Numbered from the stretch's first letter, positions 35,524 through 44,359 are shown. The stretch: 64,000 nucleotides of DNA from Anaerolineales bacterium UBA2181 (GCA_002328075.1 DCVT01000031.1:186001-250000), one strand, 5' to 3'. The notes: generated from the letters alone by a model not told the origin. A program made the numbers and translations.

Positions 35524-36417
35524 TCACGCGGAGCGTTTGACTCGCCTTTTCTTGGCTGCTGCTGGCTTGGACGTCGCCGCCGGCTTGGACGCCGACGCCG
35601 GTTTGGGCGGCGATGACTGCTTGGGTGGCGCTGCGGCCACCGTAGGTTCAGCGGTCTTGCCGACCGCCGTCTTGGCCGGGCCCATCATCCCCAGTTTGTC
35701 CATCGCCCAGTACTGCAACATGCCGACCAAGTTTGAGATGATAAAGTAGATGGAAAGGCCGGCAGCAAATGACAGCGCGAAAAACCCGAACATCAGAGGC
35801 ATGGTGTACTGCATTGACTGCGTCATGCCTGCCATCTGGTTTTGGCCCTGGCTTGCGGGAGCGGTCTTGGGCGACATCATCTTTTGCTGGATATAGCCGG
35901 TGACTACTACCAGAGCAATCAAGCCGTAAGCATACCAGGGCTGGGTTGCACCCGGTGGCTGGCCGAGATTGATGCCAAGCCATTTGTTGTCCAGAGGAAT
36001 CAGTTGATTGAGCCCGGGTAGGAACGGGTAGAGGCGCTGCGAAAGCTCCAGGAGTTGCAGCGGTGTGGCCGCCAACGAAGTCATGATGGCCTGGTACAGA
36101 CCAAACATGATGGGAAGTGTGAGCAGCATAGGCAGGCACCCGCCCAAGGGGCTGATCTTGTGCTTGCGATAGAGCTCCATCTGAGCCTGGCTCTGCTTTT
36201 CCCGGTCGTTCACGTACTTCTTTTTCATCTGTTCCAGCTCGGGTTGCAGTTCCTGCATTGCCTTGGCCGAGCGTTGCTGCTGCATGGTGAAAGGCAGCGT
36301 GATAAGCCGAGTGATGATGGTGAAAACTGCCACCGAGAGCGCAAAGTTGTGGAAGAAGAACTGGTACAGCAACAACAGCAGATTGGTCATCGGGTTCAGG
36401 ATCAGGGTATCCCACAT
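35524..36417 (-). CDS. yidC: Membrane protein insertase YidC/Oxa1
   Basis: A 297-aa short-form YidC without the large periplasmic domain of Gram-negative YidC. The conserved core has about five hydrophobic helices (LLLLYQFFFHNFALSVAVFTIITRLITLPFT; PMLLTLPIMFGLYQAIM), the hydrophilic coiled-coil hairpin (QELQPELEQMKKKYVND) and the KMMSPKTAP region. The C-terminal tail of about 50 residues is Lys/Pro/Ala-rich and ends in KKRRVKRSA, a likely ribosome-contact tail. It inserts membrane proteins alone or with Sec. It follows the PQQ-repeat lipoprotein gene by 14 bp and precedes jag. Confidence 0.95.
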   Translation of the reverse strand: MWDTLILNPMTNLLLLLYQFFFHNFALSVAVFTIITRLITLPFTMQQQRSAKAMQELQPELEQMKKKYVNDREKQSQAQMELYRKHKISPLGGCLPMLLTLPIMFGLYQAIMTSLAATPLQLLELSQRLYPFLPGLNQLIPLDNKWLGINLGQPPGATQPWYAYGLIALVVVTGYIQQKMMSPKTAPASQGQNQMAGMTQSMQYTMPLMFGFFALSFAAGLSIYFIISNLVGMLQYWAMDKLGMMGPAKTAVGKTAEPTVAAAPPKQSSPPKPASASKPAATSKPAAAKKRRVKRSA

Positions 36418-36431
36418 GGCGCTTCTGCCTC

Positions 36432-37634
36432 CTATTGGTCAGCCGAGGTCGGGTAAAACCGCCACTGCACGACCCCGGTATCGGCGTTGAGGGTGAGCAA
36501 GAGGATCTCACCCTGCGAGGGTGCTACCAGCAAAAGACCATCCATCAACACGGGGCTGGTGTAAATGGCTTCGCCCATCGCCTGCTCCCAGATCACCCGA
36601 TATGTAGCGGTGTCCAGGGCCAGGACGACGCCCCGGGTGCTCACATTTCCCGGGTTGGCCACCTTGCGGCCCGCGACATACAGTCGGTCGGTGTTGGCGT
36701 CGAATACGACCTCGCTGCGGATCGTATCGGCCACCTGCTGTTTCCAGAGCACCGTGCCGTTTTCGGAATCTACGGCGTACAGGTAGCCGCCCAGGTCGCC
36801 AAAAAAGAGCTTGTCTCCGGCTAAAGTCGGTTGACCCCAAACCCAGTTCTCAGACTCAATCTCCCATCGTTGTTCACCGGTCGCAGCGTCCAACGCGTAG
36901 AGGCTATAGTCAAAATTGCCCACGTACAGAGTTGTGCCGTCTTCGCTAAGCTGAGGCTGGCCCGCCATGGCGCCTGCCAACTCCTTGGACCAGATGAGCC
37001 GGCCGGTTTCCACCTCCAGGGCATATATGTGGTGATCTAGCGAGGTGACGTACAGCGCTCTGTCGGTAAGCAGCGGGGCGGCCCACATGCCGTGGCTGGC
37101 GGAAAACTTCCAGCGGATTGCCACCTGCTCCATCTGTCGTCGGGCCTCGTCGGCCTTTTCCACTCCACCCAACCGCTCCAATTCCTGCAAACTGAGCGCA
37201 AAGAGCTCATGCCCGGCCGTGGCCACATACACGTAGCCGTCGCTGATCACGGGACTGCCAATGTACCGGTCGGATGCCAGGTGGAAGCTCCACCTGACCG
37301 CCAGGGTTTCGCGATCGACGCCATAGAGCACGTTATCGTACCCACCCATCACCAGCACGCCGTCACTGAGCGCCGGAGCAGCGTAATAGGTACTCTTGGC
37401 ATTCAGCGGGTTCTTGAACTGCCACTGGACCCGCTGCGCCACTGGATCCAACGCAAAGAGGTATTGGTTAAAGGCGACGTACGCCACGTTGTTATTCACG
37501 GTCAGCCCAGGCCAACTGGATGCAACATACTGCTGGCCTGAGCAGCCCGCCAGCAGCAGAACAGCCAGCGCCAGCAATAGCGGAACGTAGGCGCGGTGCC
37601 TGCCTGCCGCATTACACGCTCTTTCCAAGTTCAA
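36432..37634 (-). CDS. PQQ-type beta-propeller lipoprotein (BamB-like)
   Basis: The 400-aa protein has a signal peptide with lipobox (LLLAGC) and about seven or eight PQQ-like propeller blades of the type AYVAFNQYLFALDPVAQRVQWQF, ALYVTSLDHHIYALEVETGRLIW and TLYVGNFDYSLYALDAATGEQRW. No enzyme active site or PQQ ligand set is evident, so it is probably a scaffold like BamB. It sits between yidD and yidC, a place normally free of other genes, and is close enough to both to be co-transcribed. A role in membrane or secreted protein biogenesis is inferred from that position only. Confidence 0.85.
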   Translation of the reverse strand: MNLERACNAAGRHRAYVPLLLALAVLLLAGCSGQQYVASSWPGLTVNNNVAYVAFNQYLFALDPVAQRVQWQFKNPLNAKSTYYAAPALSDGVLVMGGYDNVLYGVDRETLAVRWSFHLASDRYIGSPVISDGYVYVATAGHELFALSLQELERLGGVEKADEARRQMEQVAIRWKFSASHGMWAAPLLTDRALYVTSLDHHIYALEVETGRLIWSKELAGAMAGQPQLSEDGTTLYVGNFDYSLYALDAATGEQRWEIESENWVWGQPTLAGDKLFFGDLGGYLYAVDSENGTVLWKQQVADTIRSEVVFDANTDRLYVAGRKVANPGNVSTRGVVLALDTATYRVIWEQAMGEAIYTSPVLMDGLLLVAPSQGEILLLTLNADTGVVQWRFYPTSADQ

Positions 37635-37659
37635 ATCCTCTCCTCCGATGGTGCTGATT

Positions 37660-37869
37660 TCAAGGTACTGGATCGTACCCCCCCGGGTGAAACGGGTGAC
37701 ACCGCGTCAAACGCCTCAAGGTCAGCCAGCCGCCTTTAAGCAAGCCGTACTTTTCGATGGCCTGATACCCGTAGGCGGAGCAGCTGGGCTCAAAACGACA
37801 GGCAGGCGGGAGAAGCCCGCCCAATGTCAATTGGTAAAGGCGGATCAGAGACAACACTGCCCGCCTCAT
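37660..37869 (-). CDS. yidD: Membrane protein insertion efficiency factor YidD
   Basis: A 69-aa YidD with the family signature LIRLYQLTLGGLLPPACRFEPSCSAYGYQAI and the late RRLTRCHPFHPGGYDPVP. The small basic protein associates with the inner membrane and supports YidC-dependent insertion. ATG 37867-37869 overlaps the rnpA stop by 4 nt (ATGA), so the start is well defined; the longer in-frame ORF to 37920 would run deep into rnpA. Confidence 0.93.
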   Translation of the reverse strand: MRRAVLSLIRLYQLTLGGLLPPACRFEPSCSAYGYQAIEKYGLLKGGWLTLRRLTRCHPFHPGGYDPVP

Positions 37870-38246
37870 CGGCCTGCTTTTCCGCACGCTTGTCGATCCT
37901 CCGCGGGCGTGGACCGCCACAGGTTTGCCGTCCTGAGGAGTTGTACCAGTGCGCCGTCAGCGGCGGGCAGGCCCAGGGAGGCCAGCGGTTCCCGCGCGAT
38001 CAGGACGCAATCCCACCCCACCACGATGTGGGCCAGGTTCTTTCGTACTGCCTCACGCATCAGCCGCCGGACCCGATTTCGCCTGACGGCATTACCCACT
38101 CTCCGGCCGGTGATGAATCCGAACCGACACAATTGAAGACCGTTCGGAACGACGGCCAGAATCATGAGACGATGAGGGTAGGAGGTGCCTCCAGCACGCA
38201 CCCGCGCAAAATCCGCCCGTCGCCTGAGCCGGTTTTCTCGCTCCAT
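37866..38246 (-). CDS. rnpA: Ribonuclease P protein component
   Basis: A 126-aa basic protein with the RnpA RNA-binding signature near VGNAVRRNRVRRLMREAVR and an N-terminal RLRRRADFARVRAGG. It binds RNase P RNA and helps mature tRNA 5' ends. It lies 45 bp after rpmH and overlaps yidD, the canonical arrangement. The C-terminal 20 residues (WRSTPAEDRQACGKAGR) are a lineage-specific tail. Confidence 0.94.
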   Translation of the reverse strand: MERENRLRRRADFARVRAGGTSYPHRLMILAVVPNGLQLCRFGFITGRRVGNAVRRNRVRRLMREAVRKNLAHIVVGWDCVLIAREPLASLGLPAADGALVQLLRTANLWRSTPAEDRQACGKAGR

Positions 38247-38291
38247 GGGTCAATCGGTTTGCGCCGTGAGTCGCCACCATAAGCAAACGAT

Positions 38292-38468
38292 TCAGGACGC
38301 GTTCCAGTCAACCTTTTTGACGTGGTTGGGCTGGACAGCTAGCTGGTGCCGCCCGCGACTCCGGCGGGCCTTGAGCACCAGGCGCCCGGCCCGGGTCTTC
38401 ATCCGCTGGCGGAAACCGTGCACGCGTGCCCGGCGCCGAATCTTGGGCTGGTATGTTCTCTTTGGCAT
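38292..38468 (-). CDS. rpmH: 50S ribosomal protein L34
   Basis: The 58-aa product begins MPKRTYQPKIRRRARVHGF and continues RMKTRAGRLVLKARRSRGR, the L34 signature. It carries about 14 extra residues at the C terminus compared with the usual 44-46. ATG 38466-38468 is fixed by homology and an upstream GGAGAG. It is the first gene of the cluster and sits behind a near-consensus promoter. Confidence 0.95.
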   Translation of the reverse strand: MPKRTYQPKIRRRARVHGFRQRMKTRAGRLVLKARRSRGRHQLAVQPNHVKKVDWNAS

Positions 38469-38547
38469 TCTCACTCTCCTACAACAACAGAGCCGTGCAC
38501 ACGCGCGGCCCTGTCGTTGTTCGCAATTCGCCTTAACGAGCTTGAGA

Positions 38548-38576
38548 ATTATACCGTACTCGAATCGGCCGGTCAA
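38548..38576 (-). promoter_or_regulatory. Promoter of rpmH-rnpA-yidD-yidC-jag
   Basis: On the minus strand TTGACC (38576 to 38571), a 17-bp spacer and a perfect TATAAT (38553 to 38548). The predicted start near 38541 leaves a leader of about 75 nt. Confidence 0.8.
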
Positions 38577-38671
38577 ATGAGGTCAGACAGAGGGGCTGTC
38601 GGATTGCCTAAGCACGAACGGCTGCGCCCGAGACTCCACGCGATACGGGGTTGTGTCACTGCTCGGGCTGG

Positions 38672-38699
38672 TTGTGTTTTGATTCACTTGTGCTACAAT
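38672..38699 (+). promoter_or_regulatory. Promoter of the DUF4013 gene
   Basis: TTGTGT (38672-38677), 16-bp spacer and extended -10 TGCTACAAT (TACAAT at 38694-38699). Confidence 0.55.
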
Positions 38700-38731
38700 G
38701 CGAATAGCTGTTCTGGTTGCGAGAGGAGGTT

Positions 38732-39409
38732 ATGGTGGATATAGGCAGGTGTTTCACCTACGTATTTGAGGATCGGGACTGGCTGAAGAAGGTCCTCATC
38801 GGCGCGGTGTTGATGTTGACTGGAATCGGCATGATACCGGTGATTGGGTACGGTATTGAGGTGGCCCGGCGGGTAGTCAAGGGCAATCCTCAGCTTCTCC
38901 CAGAGTGGGACGAGTGGGGCACCAGGATCGTCGAAGGGTTTCTCACCATGGCCATTGGCTTCATTTGGGCGTTGCCTTTGATTCTAGTTTCCAGTTGTAT
39001 CTGGATCATCTTGGTCCCGGTTGCCGGCGTGGATGAAAGTGGCACAGCCCTCGGCTGGGTAGGGATTATTGCGAGTGTCTGCGTGGGCCTGGTGAGCCTG
39101 ATTTACGGTCTGCTATTGTTCTTGGTACTTCCTGCTGCCATCATGCGCTATGCAACAACTGGGCAGTTTTCAGCGGCCTTTCGTATCGGCGAGGTGATCG
39201 GACTGGTGCGCAGCAACCTGAGTCTCTACCTGATGGTCATGGTCGTGTCCATCCTGGCCAACATCGTTGGCAGCCTGGGGGGTGTCGTCGTGGGCTGCGG
39301 TGCCTATTTCACGTTATTTTACGCCGTACTGATAACGTACCATGCTTACGGTCAGGCGCATCGGTTGGCGGCCGGGAACGTGGAAAACGAGGTGCAGCTC
39401 TCATATTGA
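38732..39409 (+). CDS. DUF4013 multi-pass membrane protein
   Basis: A 225-aa protein with four to five hydrophobic helices and the DUF4013 pattern: an N-terminal FEDRDWLKKVLIGAVLMLT, then GYGIEVARRVVKGNPQLLPEWDEWG before the second helix pair. The function of the family is unknown. AGGAGG precedes ATG 38732 closely; GTG 38735 is an alternative. The TGA overlaps a TTG start of the hydrolase gene, so the two are coupled. Confidence 0.85.
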   Translation: MVDIGRCFTYVFEDRDWLKKVLIGAVLMLTGIGMIPVIGYGIEVARRVVKGNPQLLPEWDEWGTRIVEGFLTMAIGFIWALPLILVSSCIWIILVPVAGVDESGTALGWVGIIASVCVGLVSLIYGLLLFLVLPAAIMRYATTGQFSAAFRIGEVIGLVRSNLSLYLMVMVVSILANIVGSLGGVVVGCGAYFTLFYAVLITYHAYGQAHRLAAGNVENEVQLSY

Positions 39410-40212
39410 CGCGAGCCGGCGCTGCTCGATCTGAGGGTATTACCGTGGTCCCGCGCCTGCAGATAGATGACGACCGCATCTGGTATGTCCGTAACGGCGC
39501 GCAAGTTGGTGATCGGCCAGCCTTATTGCTGATTCACGGGGCGGGTGGTTCCCATCTGTTGTGGCCTCCGCAACTGCGTGCGCTGCCTGAGCAGATGGTC
39601 CTTGCGCTGGACCTGCCTGGACACGGCCGGTCCGCTGGACCCGGACGGGACACCGTTGCGGGTTACGCCACGGCCGTAATCAACCTGATGGATGCGTTGG
39701 ACCTGGAACAAGCCGTACTGGGCGGCCACTCTATGGGTGGGGCAATCAGCCTGTGGGCTGCTTTGGAGTACCCGCAACGCGTCGCAGCGCTGGTTCTCAT
39801 GGCCACCGGCGCCCGTTTGCGGGTCGCGCCGGCTATCGTGGACGGGCTCTTGACTGACCTGGAGGGTACCCTGAACCTGATTGCCTCCTGGTCGTACGGT
39901 CCGGCCGCGCCGGACGGTGTGCGACAACTGGCAGTGCGAGCTATGCAGGAAGCAAACCCCCCTGTCACCCGGGGCGATTTTCTAGCATGCGACCAGTACG
40001 ATGTGCGTGACCGATTGGCCGAGATAAAGGTGCCGACGCTCGTGCTGAGTGGATCGGATGACAAGATGACGCCTCCCAAGTTTGCCGAGTATCTGGTCAG
40101 CCAGATTCCACACGCCGAGTTGCGGGTGTTCCAAAATGCCGGTCACATGCTGACCCTGGAGCAGCCTGATCAGGTAGCCGAAGCTGTGCAGCAGTTCCTC
40201 AGCCGTTTCTAG
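39406..40212 (+). CDS. Alpha/beta hydrolase
   Basis: A 268-aa alpha/beta-hydrolase with HGAGG (oxyanion region), nucleophile elbow GHSMGG, acid Asp in LVLSGSDDKMTPP and base His in NAGHMLTLEQPDQV. It has no signal peptide. Such enzymes range from esterases to C-C hydrolases and haloperoxidase-like proteins, so the substrate is open. The start is uncertain: TTG 39406 overlaps the previous stop, while a GTG at 39445 would remove a poorly conserved 13-residue leader. The 40213-40685 stretch that follows has no supported gene, only a GCGGTCC/GGACCGC hairpin (40544-40560). Confidence 0.85.
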   Translation: MTRAGAARSEGITVVPRLQIDDDRIWYVRNGAQVGDRPALLLIHGAGGSHLLWPPQLRALPEQMVLALDLPGHGRSAGPGRDTVAGYATAVINLMDALDLEQAVLGGHSMGGAISLWAALEYPQRVAALVLMATGARLRVAPAIVDGLLTDLEGTLNLIASWSYGPAAPDGVRQLAVRAMQEANPPVTRGDFLACDQYDVRDRLAEIKVPTLVLSGSDDKMTPPKFAEYLVSQIPHAELRVFQNAGHMLTLEQPDQVAEAVQQFLSRF

Positions 40213-40685
40213 CCGCCAGTCTCCTGGCTGCCGCCCTCTCTGGTCGCCGATTCACCGACATGTGGTGAGGTCGAATAAACACGACCCCGTCTCCGACTAG
40301 TGACCCATCTGGCGCCCGTGCCGGGCTGTAGATCATCCCTGGGCCGGTGACGGTCTTTCGTTTCGATCGGCCGGAGAAACAATGCCCCCTCCATAGCCGG
40401 TCTGCCTCAAGCTTGCCAGCAAACCCAGAATTCAGAGTGCCCCCCAACGCCAGGTGATCTCCCTCGCGCGGCGAATGAGCCCGCCACAGTCAATGCCGTT
40501 ATTGTTCATGGCGGTAACCTCCGAGGTTGAGCGTGGATGCCCTGCGGTCCGGCGGACCGCGGACTGCCAGACAAGATGCGGCTCAGCCCTCGTCGTGCCG
40601 GTCAAACGAAAAACGTGCCCGGCACTAACACCTGGCCGGTCGGTACTCGACCACCATTGGTGTTCGGGGCCCCATCATGAACACA

Positions 40686-41447
40686 TCAGCCAAACCGTCC
40701 GGTGATATAGTCCTCAGTGCGCTGGTCAGAAGGACGCGTGAACAACTTGGCGCCGGGACCGTATTCGATCAGTTCACCCTGCAAAAAGAAGGCTGCCTGG
40801 TCTGCCACACGGGCTGCCTGCTGCACGCTGTGCGGCACGATGACGATGGTGTATGCCTCTTTGAGTTGCTGGAGGCTGCTTTCCACCTTGGCAGTCGAAA
40901 TTGGGTCCAGGCCAGAGGTGGGCTCGTCCAGCAGAATGACCTCCGGCTCCAACGTCAATGTGCGAGCCAAACACAACCGCTGCTGCTGTCCGCCTGAGAG
41001 AGAGGATGCCGGCTCATCCAACCGGTCCTTGACTTCGTCCCAAATCGCCGCCTGCCGCAGGCCCTTTTCCGCCAGCTCGTCCAACCGGGTGCCGCGCACG
41101 CCGGCCAATTGCGGGCCGTAATGCAGGTTCTGACGGATGGTCATGGGCAGCGGCACCGGCCGGGCAAAGACCATTCCTACCCTTCGCCGCAGGGCTACTA
41201 CGTCCAAGTCGGGGGCGTATATGTCCTTCCCGTCCAGTAGGATCTCACCGCGGCGCTCCGCCACTTCTACCAGGTCGTTCAGACGGTTGATGGCGCGCAG
41301 CAGCGTGCTTTTCCCTCCGCCAGCCGGGCCAAACAGCACGTTGATCTGGCGGGCGTAAAGGTCAAGTGATACGTCCCGCAAGCTCTCGGTGCCGTCGGAG
41401 TAGCGGATGCTCAAGCTCTTGATCTGCACCTTGGCTTCAAGGCTCAT
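40686..41447 (-). CDS. pstB: Phosphate ABC transporter ATP-binding protein PstB, copy 1
   Basis: A 253-aa PstB with Walker A GPAGGGKST, signature LSGGQQQRLCLARTL, Walker B VILLDEPTSGLDP and the PstB-typical INRLNDLVEVAERRGEILLDGKDIY. The switch residue lies in IVPHSVQQAARVAD. Unlike most PstB (VTHNMQQA), this copy has VPHSVQQA, and FARPVPLP replaces the usual FQKPNPFP Q-loop: the Q-loop Gln is an Ala. It is the last gene of pstSCAB. A second copy is at 44360. Confidence 0.9.
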   Translation of the reverse strand: MSLEAKVQIKSLSIRYSDGTESLRDVSLDLYARQINVLFGPAGGGKSTLLRAINRLNDLVEVAERRGEILLDGKDIYAPDLDVVALRRRVGMVFARPVPLPMTIRQNLHYGPQLAGVRGTRLDELAEKGLRQAAIWDEVKDRLDEPASSLSGGQQQRLCLARTLTLEPEVILLDEPTSGLDPISTAKVESSLQQLKEAYTIVIVPHSVQQAARVADQAAFFLQGELIEYGPGAKLFTRPSDQRTEDYITGRFG

Positions 41448-41499
41448 TTTCCGCCCCACGTCTTCTTGCGGTCTGCAAGGTGGCGAAGCGACATACTGT

Positions 41500-42345
41500 C
41501 TACCACTGCCTTCGCCGGCGAAAGCGGCTGCGGACCAGCGTGGCTGCCACGTTCATCGAAAGGACAAAGCAGAGCAGCACTAGTGCCGTTCCATATTGGA
41601 TGCGGATCGGCATTCCCGGCACCTGGGTGCTGATGACAAACAGGTGGTAGGGCAGGGCCATGGTCTGGTCGAAAATTGAACTCGGCAAACGAGGGAGAAA
41701 AAAGGCCGCCACGGTGAAAAGAATAGGTGCTGTTTCGCCAGCCGCCCGTTCCAACCCCAAGATGACGCCTGTGAGAATGCCCGGAAGCGCCTGGGGAAGC
41801 ACTACCTGACGGATGGTCTGCCAGCGTGTGGCTCCCAGGCTTGTGCTGACTACCCGAAAGGACTGCGGAACTGCTCGAAGAGCCTCCTCGGCCGTGCTGA
41901 TGATCACCGGAAGGGTCATGATCCCCAAAGTCAGCGAGCCGGCCAGAATCGACGTGCCGAAACGCATAAAGAGGACAAACAGGCCGAGGCCAAAGAGGCC
42001 GTAGACCACCGACGGGATACCCGCCAGGTTGATGATGGCAATCCGGATCGCGCGGGTGAAACCACTATCCTGGGAGTATTCGGAAAGGTAGATGGCTGCA
42101 CCTACACCCAGTGGGACGGCAGTGACGGCCGTGCCCAACGTGAGGAGCAGTGTGCCGATGATGGCAGGCATTATCCCGCCAGCTTTCATTCCATCGCCGG
42201 GCACGCCAGTCAGAAACTCCCAGCTGAGTGCTCCCATTCCCTGCACTGCGATAGTGCCGGCAATGAACAGGATGGCAACAATCACCAACGCTGCAGCGAG
42301 GCTGATCAGGGCAAAGGCAACTCGTTGACTAGCCTGCCTGCTCAT
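41500..42345 (-). CDS. pstA: Phosphate ABC transporter permease PstA
   Basis: A 281-aa permease with six hydrophobic helices and PstA hallmarks: LSEYSQDSGFTRAIRIAIINLAGIPSVVYGLFGLGLFV and the EAA loop FRVVSTSLGATRWQTIRQVVLPQALPGILTGVILGLERAAGETAPI. It pairs with PstC to form the phosphate channel. Its ATG shares a base with the pstC stop (TGATG), so the genes are translationally coupled. Confidence 0.95.
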   Translation of the reverse strand: MSRQASQRVAFALISLAAALVIVAILFIAGTIAVQGMGALSWEFLTGVPGDGMKAGGIMPAIIGTLLLTLGTAVTAVPLGVGAAIYLSEYSQDSGFTRAIRIAIINLAGIPSVVYGLFGLGLFVLFMRFGTSILAGSLTLGIMTLPVIISTAEEALRAVPQSFRVVSTSLGATRWQTIRQVVLPQALPGILTGVILGLERAAGETAPILFTVAAFFLPRLPSSIFDQTMALPYHLFVISTQVPGMPIRIQYGTALVLLCFVLSMNVAATLVRSRFRRRRQW

Positions 42346-43238
42346 CAGGATAGCACCCGTTCGCTACGTCTCGCCTGGCGGAAAACAACAATGGCGGCTG
42401 CCAGGTTGATCAGAAACGAAATCAGGAACAGGCTGATGCCAATAACAAAGAGAACGTGATAGTGCGTACTGGCTTGCGCCACCTCGCCCATTTCGGCTGC
42501 GATGGTAGCCGTCATTGTGCGCACCGGATAGAACAGGTCGCCAATGCGCTTTGGAATGCGAGCTGCATTGCCAGTGACCATCATGACAGTCATGGTCTCA
42601 CCAATAGCCCGGCCGATACCCAACATCATCGCAGTCAGGATACCTGACCTAGCGGCGGGTAGCACGACCCGCCAGGTTGTCTGCCAGCGAGTTGCACCCA
42701 GGGCCAGGGCGCCGTCTCGGTAGCTCTTGGGAACTGCATCGATGGCGTCCTCGGCCACGCTGACAATCGTGGGTAAGGCCATGAGGGCCAACAAGAGCGA
42801 CCCCGTAAAGGCAGTGAGTCCGGTGGGCGCACCCGTCAGGATGCGCACCGACGGCGCCAAGACCAGCATACCGATAAATCCGAGCACCACTGAGGGAATG
42901 CCTGCCAACACTTCAATCAGCGGCTTGAGGACTTCCCGTGCCCAACGAGGACTCACCTCCGCCACAAAGATCGCAGTAGCCAGGCCGAGCGGAAGCGCCA
43001 TGACTGCTGCGCCAAGGACCACCAGCAGCGACCCGGCAATTAGCGGGAGGAGTCCATATCGGCCTTCGGTGGGATACCAACGTTCTCCCAGCAGTTCGCC
43101 AGGAGAAACGTCGGCAAAACCAGGCACACTCTCCCGAATCAGGAAAAGAAGAATCAGGATCACAAAGACTATTGCCGAGACGCCAGCCAACTGGACAGCC
43201 CGCTCGATCCCAAACTCCCACCAAGACGACTTTTTCAT
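42345..43238 (-). CDS. pstC: Phosphate ABC transporter permease PstC
   Basis: A 297-aa permease with six helices and PstC motifs: FVAEVSPRWAREVLKPLIEVLAGIPSVVLGFIGML and LALGATRWQTTWRVVLPAARSGILTAMMLGIGRAIGETMTVMMVTGN. ATG 43236-43238 follows directly on the pstS stop; the longer in-frame ORF to 43367 overlaps pstS and is not coding. Confidence 0.95.
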   Translation of the reverse strand: MKKSSWWEFGIERAVQLAGVSAIVFVILILLFLIRESVPGFADVSPGELLGERWYPTEGRYGLLPLIAGSLLVVLGAAVMALPLGLATAIFVAEVSPRWAREVLKPLIEVLAGIPSVVLGFIGMLVLAPSVRILTGAPTGLTAFTGSLLLALMALPTIVSVAEDAIDAVPKSYRDGALALGATRWQTTWRVVLPAARSGILTAMMLGIGRAIGETMTVMMVTGNAARIPKRIGDLFYPVRTMTATIAAEMGEVAQASTHYHVLFVIGISLFLISFLINLAAAIVVFRQARRSERVLS

Positions 43239-43239
43239 G

Positions 43240-44139
43240 TCACTGCAATGGCACAAAACCCAAGTTCGCCACGATTGTCTGCGCCTCGGGTCCCAGGATC
43301 CAGGACAGGTAGTCGGCCACGAGGCCAGTTGGCTGGCCACTCGTGTACATATAGAGGTCACGGGCAATCGGATAGCTGAGGTCGTTCACGGTCTGGATTG
43401 TTGGGAGCACATAGGGTCCCTCGGGGCCAAGGGACACGGCTAAAACCTTCTGGTCGGGCGTGACGTATCCCAGACCGTCGTAGCCGAGGGCATTGGGATT
43501 CTGGCGGACCTCGGCGCTGATTCCTTCCGACGACGGCAGCAACAGCGTGTCCGGCGAGAACAGGGCAGTGCTGTCCTTCTGGTTTTGCCGTATCACGGTT
43601 TCCAGAAAATACACGTGGGTGCCCGAGTTGGTCTCGCGAGAAAGAAGCACAATTGGGCGGTTCTCGCCACCAACCTCCCGCCAATTAGTGATCTCACCGC
43701 GATAGATATCCGACAGTTGGGCAATGGTCAGTTGGTCCACCGGGTTACCTGGATGGACGACAATGGCTATAGCATCCCGAGCGACCACATATTCAACCGG
43801 GCTGATCCCGTTGGCCTCCCCGGCGGCTCGTTCCTCAGGCTTGATCTGGCGCGATGCGTTCGCGATCTTCGCGGTACCGTTGATAAGCGCGGCCAATCCC
43901 GTTCCAGAGCCGCCGCCTGTCACCGAGATCTGGATGTCCGGGTGTTGTCGGTTGTACTCCTCGGCCCAGGCCAGAGCCACATTTACGAGGGTGTCTGAAC
44001 CGATATTCTGGATGGGTTTGGCACCAGCGGTTGCCCGGCCGGAATTCGCCGGTAGGCAACTGGTGATGAGAGGCAGAAGCAACAAGAGGAGGATCGTTTT
44101 CGCGATGCGAGCGACAGTTTGTGATAGGTACCTGGTCAT
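43240..44139 (-). CDS. pstS: Phosphate-binding lipoprotein PstS
   Basis: The 299-aa protein has a signal peptide with lipobox (LITSC) and a PBP-like fold. Phosphate-binding elements are IGSDTLVNVALAWAE, TGGGSGTGLAALINGTAKIANASR and SRETNSGTHVYFLE. It captures phosphate for PstCA. The start is uncertain: ATG 44137-44139 is favoured by signal-peptide shape, and a GTG at 44158-44160 is possible; neither has a clear ribosome-binding site. It heads the pstSCAB operon behind a near-consensus promoter. Confidence 0.93.
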   Translation of the reverse strand: MTRYLSQTVARIAKTILLLLLLPLITSCLPANSGRATAGAKPIQNIGSDTLVNVALAWAEEYNRQHPDIQISVTGGGSGTGLAALINGTAKIANASRQIKPEERAAGEANGISPVEYVVARDAIAIVVHPGNPVDQLTIAQLSDIYRGEITNWREVGGENRPIVLLSRETNSGTHVYFLETVIRQNQKDSTALFSPDTLLLPSSEGISAEVRQNPNALGYDGLGYVTPDQKVLAVSLGPEGPYVLPTIQTVNDLSYPIARDLYMYTSGQPTGLVADYLSWILGPEAQTIVANLGFVPLQ

Positions 44140-44176
44140 GTATTCGTTTGGCGTGAACACCTACAGAACCCGGCGC

Positions 44177-44205
44177 ATTATAGCATCCGCCCTGACGATG
44201 GTCAA
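44177..44205 (-). promoter_or_regulatory. Promoter of pstSCAB
   Basis: On the minus strand TTGACC (44205 to 44200), 17-bp spacer and TATAAT (44182 to 44177). I see no convincing PhoB box. Confidence 0.75.
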
Positions 44206-44243
44206 TGTCGGGGTGTGCGGTGTCCCAGTCGTGCGGTTTGCGG

Positions 44244-44335
44244 TATAATCACGCCACTCCGGTGCTCGGAGAGATGATCGCGTGTTGCCCGCTCTTGCGG
44301 GCCTGAAAACAGATCGTCCGAGTGCTGTGTGAGCG
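44244..44335 (+). promoter_or_regulatory. -10 box and structured leader of pstB2-phoU
   Basis: TATAAT at 44244-44249 has no good -35 box, suggesting activator dependence. The leader then holds GCCCGC/GCGGGC (44287-44302, loop TCTT) nested between the partly complementary segments GTGCTCGGAGAGATGATC and GATCGTCCGAGTGC. Confidence 0.45.
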
Positions 44336-44359
44336 GAATCCGATCACCAAAAGGTACTG

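Noticed and set aside
38292..38731. Chromosomal origin next to rpmH
   Set aside because: The rpmH-rnpA-yidD-yidC-jag cluster is often near oriC, but no dnaA, dnaN or DnaA-box cluster (TTATCCACA) is visible; the upstream gene is a DUF4013 protein.
40199..40447. 82-codon minus-strand frame with an ABC-ATPase-like VFIRPHHMSV stretch
   Set aside because: A single short TOBE-like motif without Walker motifs or flanking homology; could be chance or a very decayed remnant, not supportable.
44177..44205. PhoB box at the pstS promoter
   Set aside because: No tandem CTGTCAT-like repeats are present; only the core promoter is supported.
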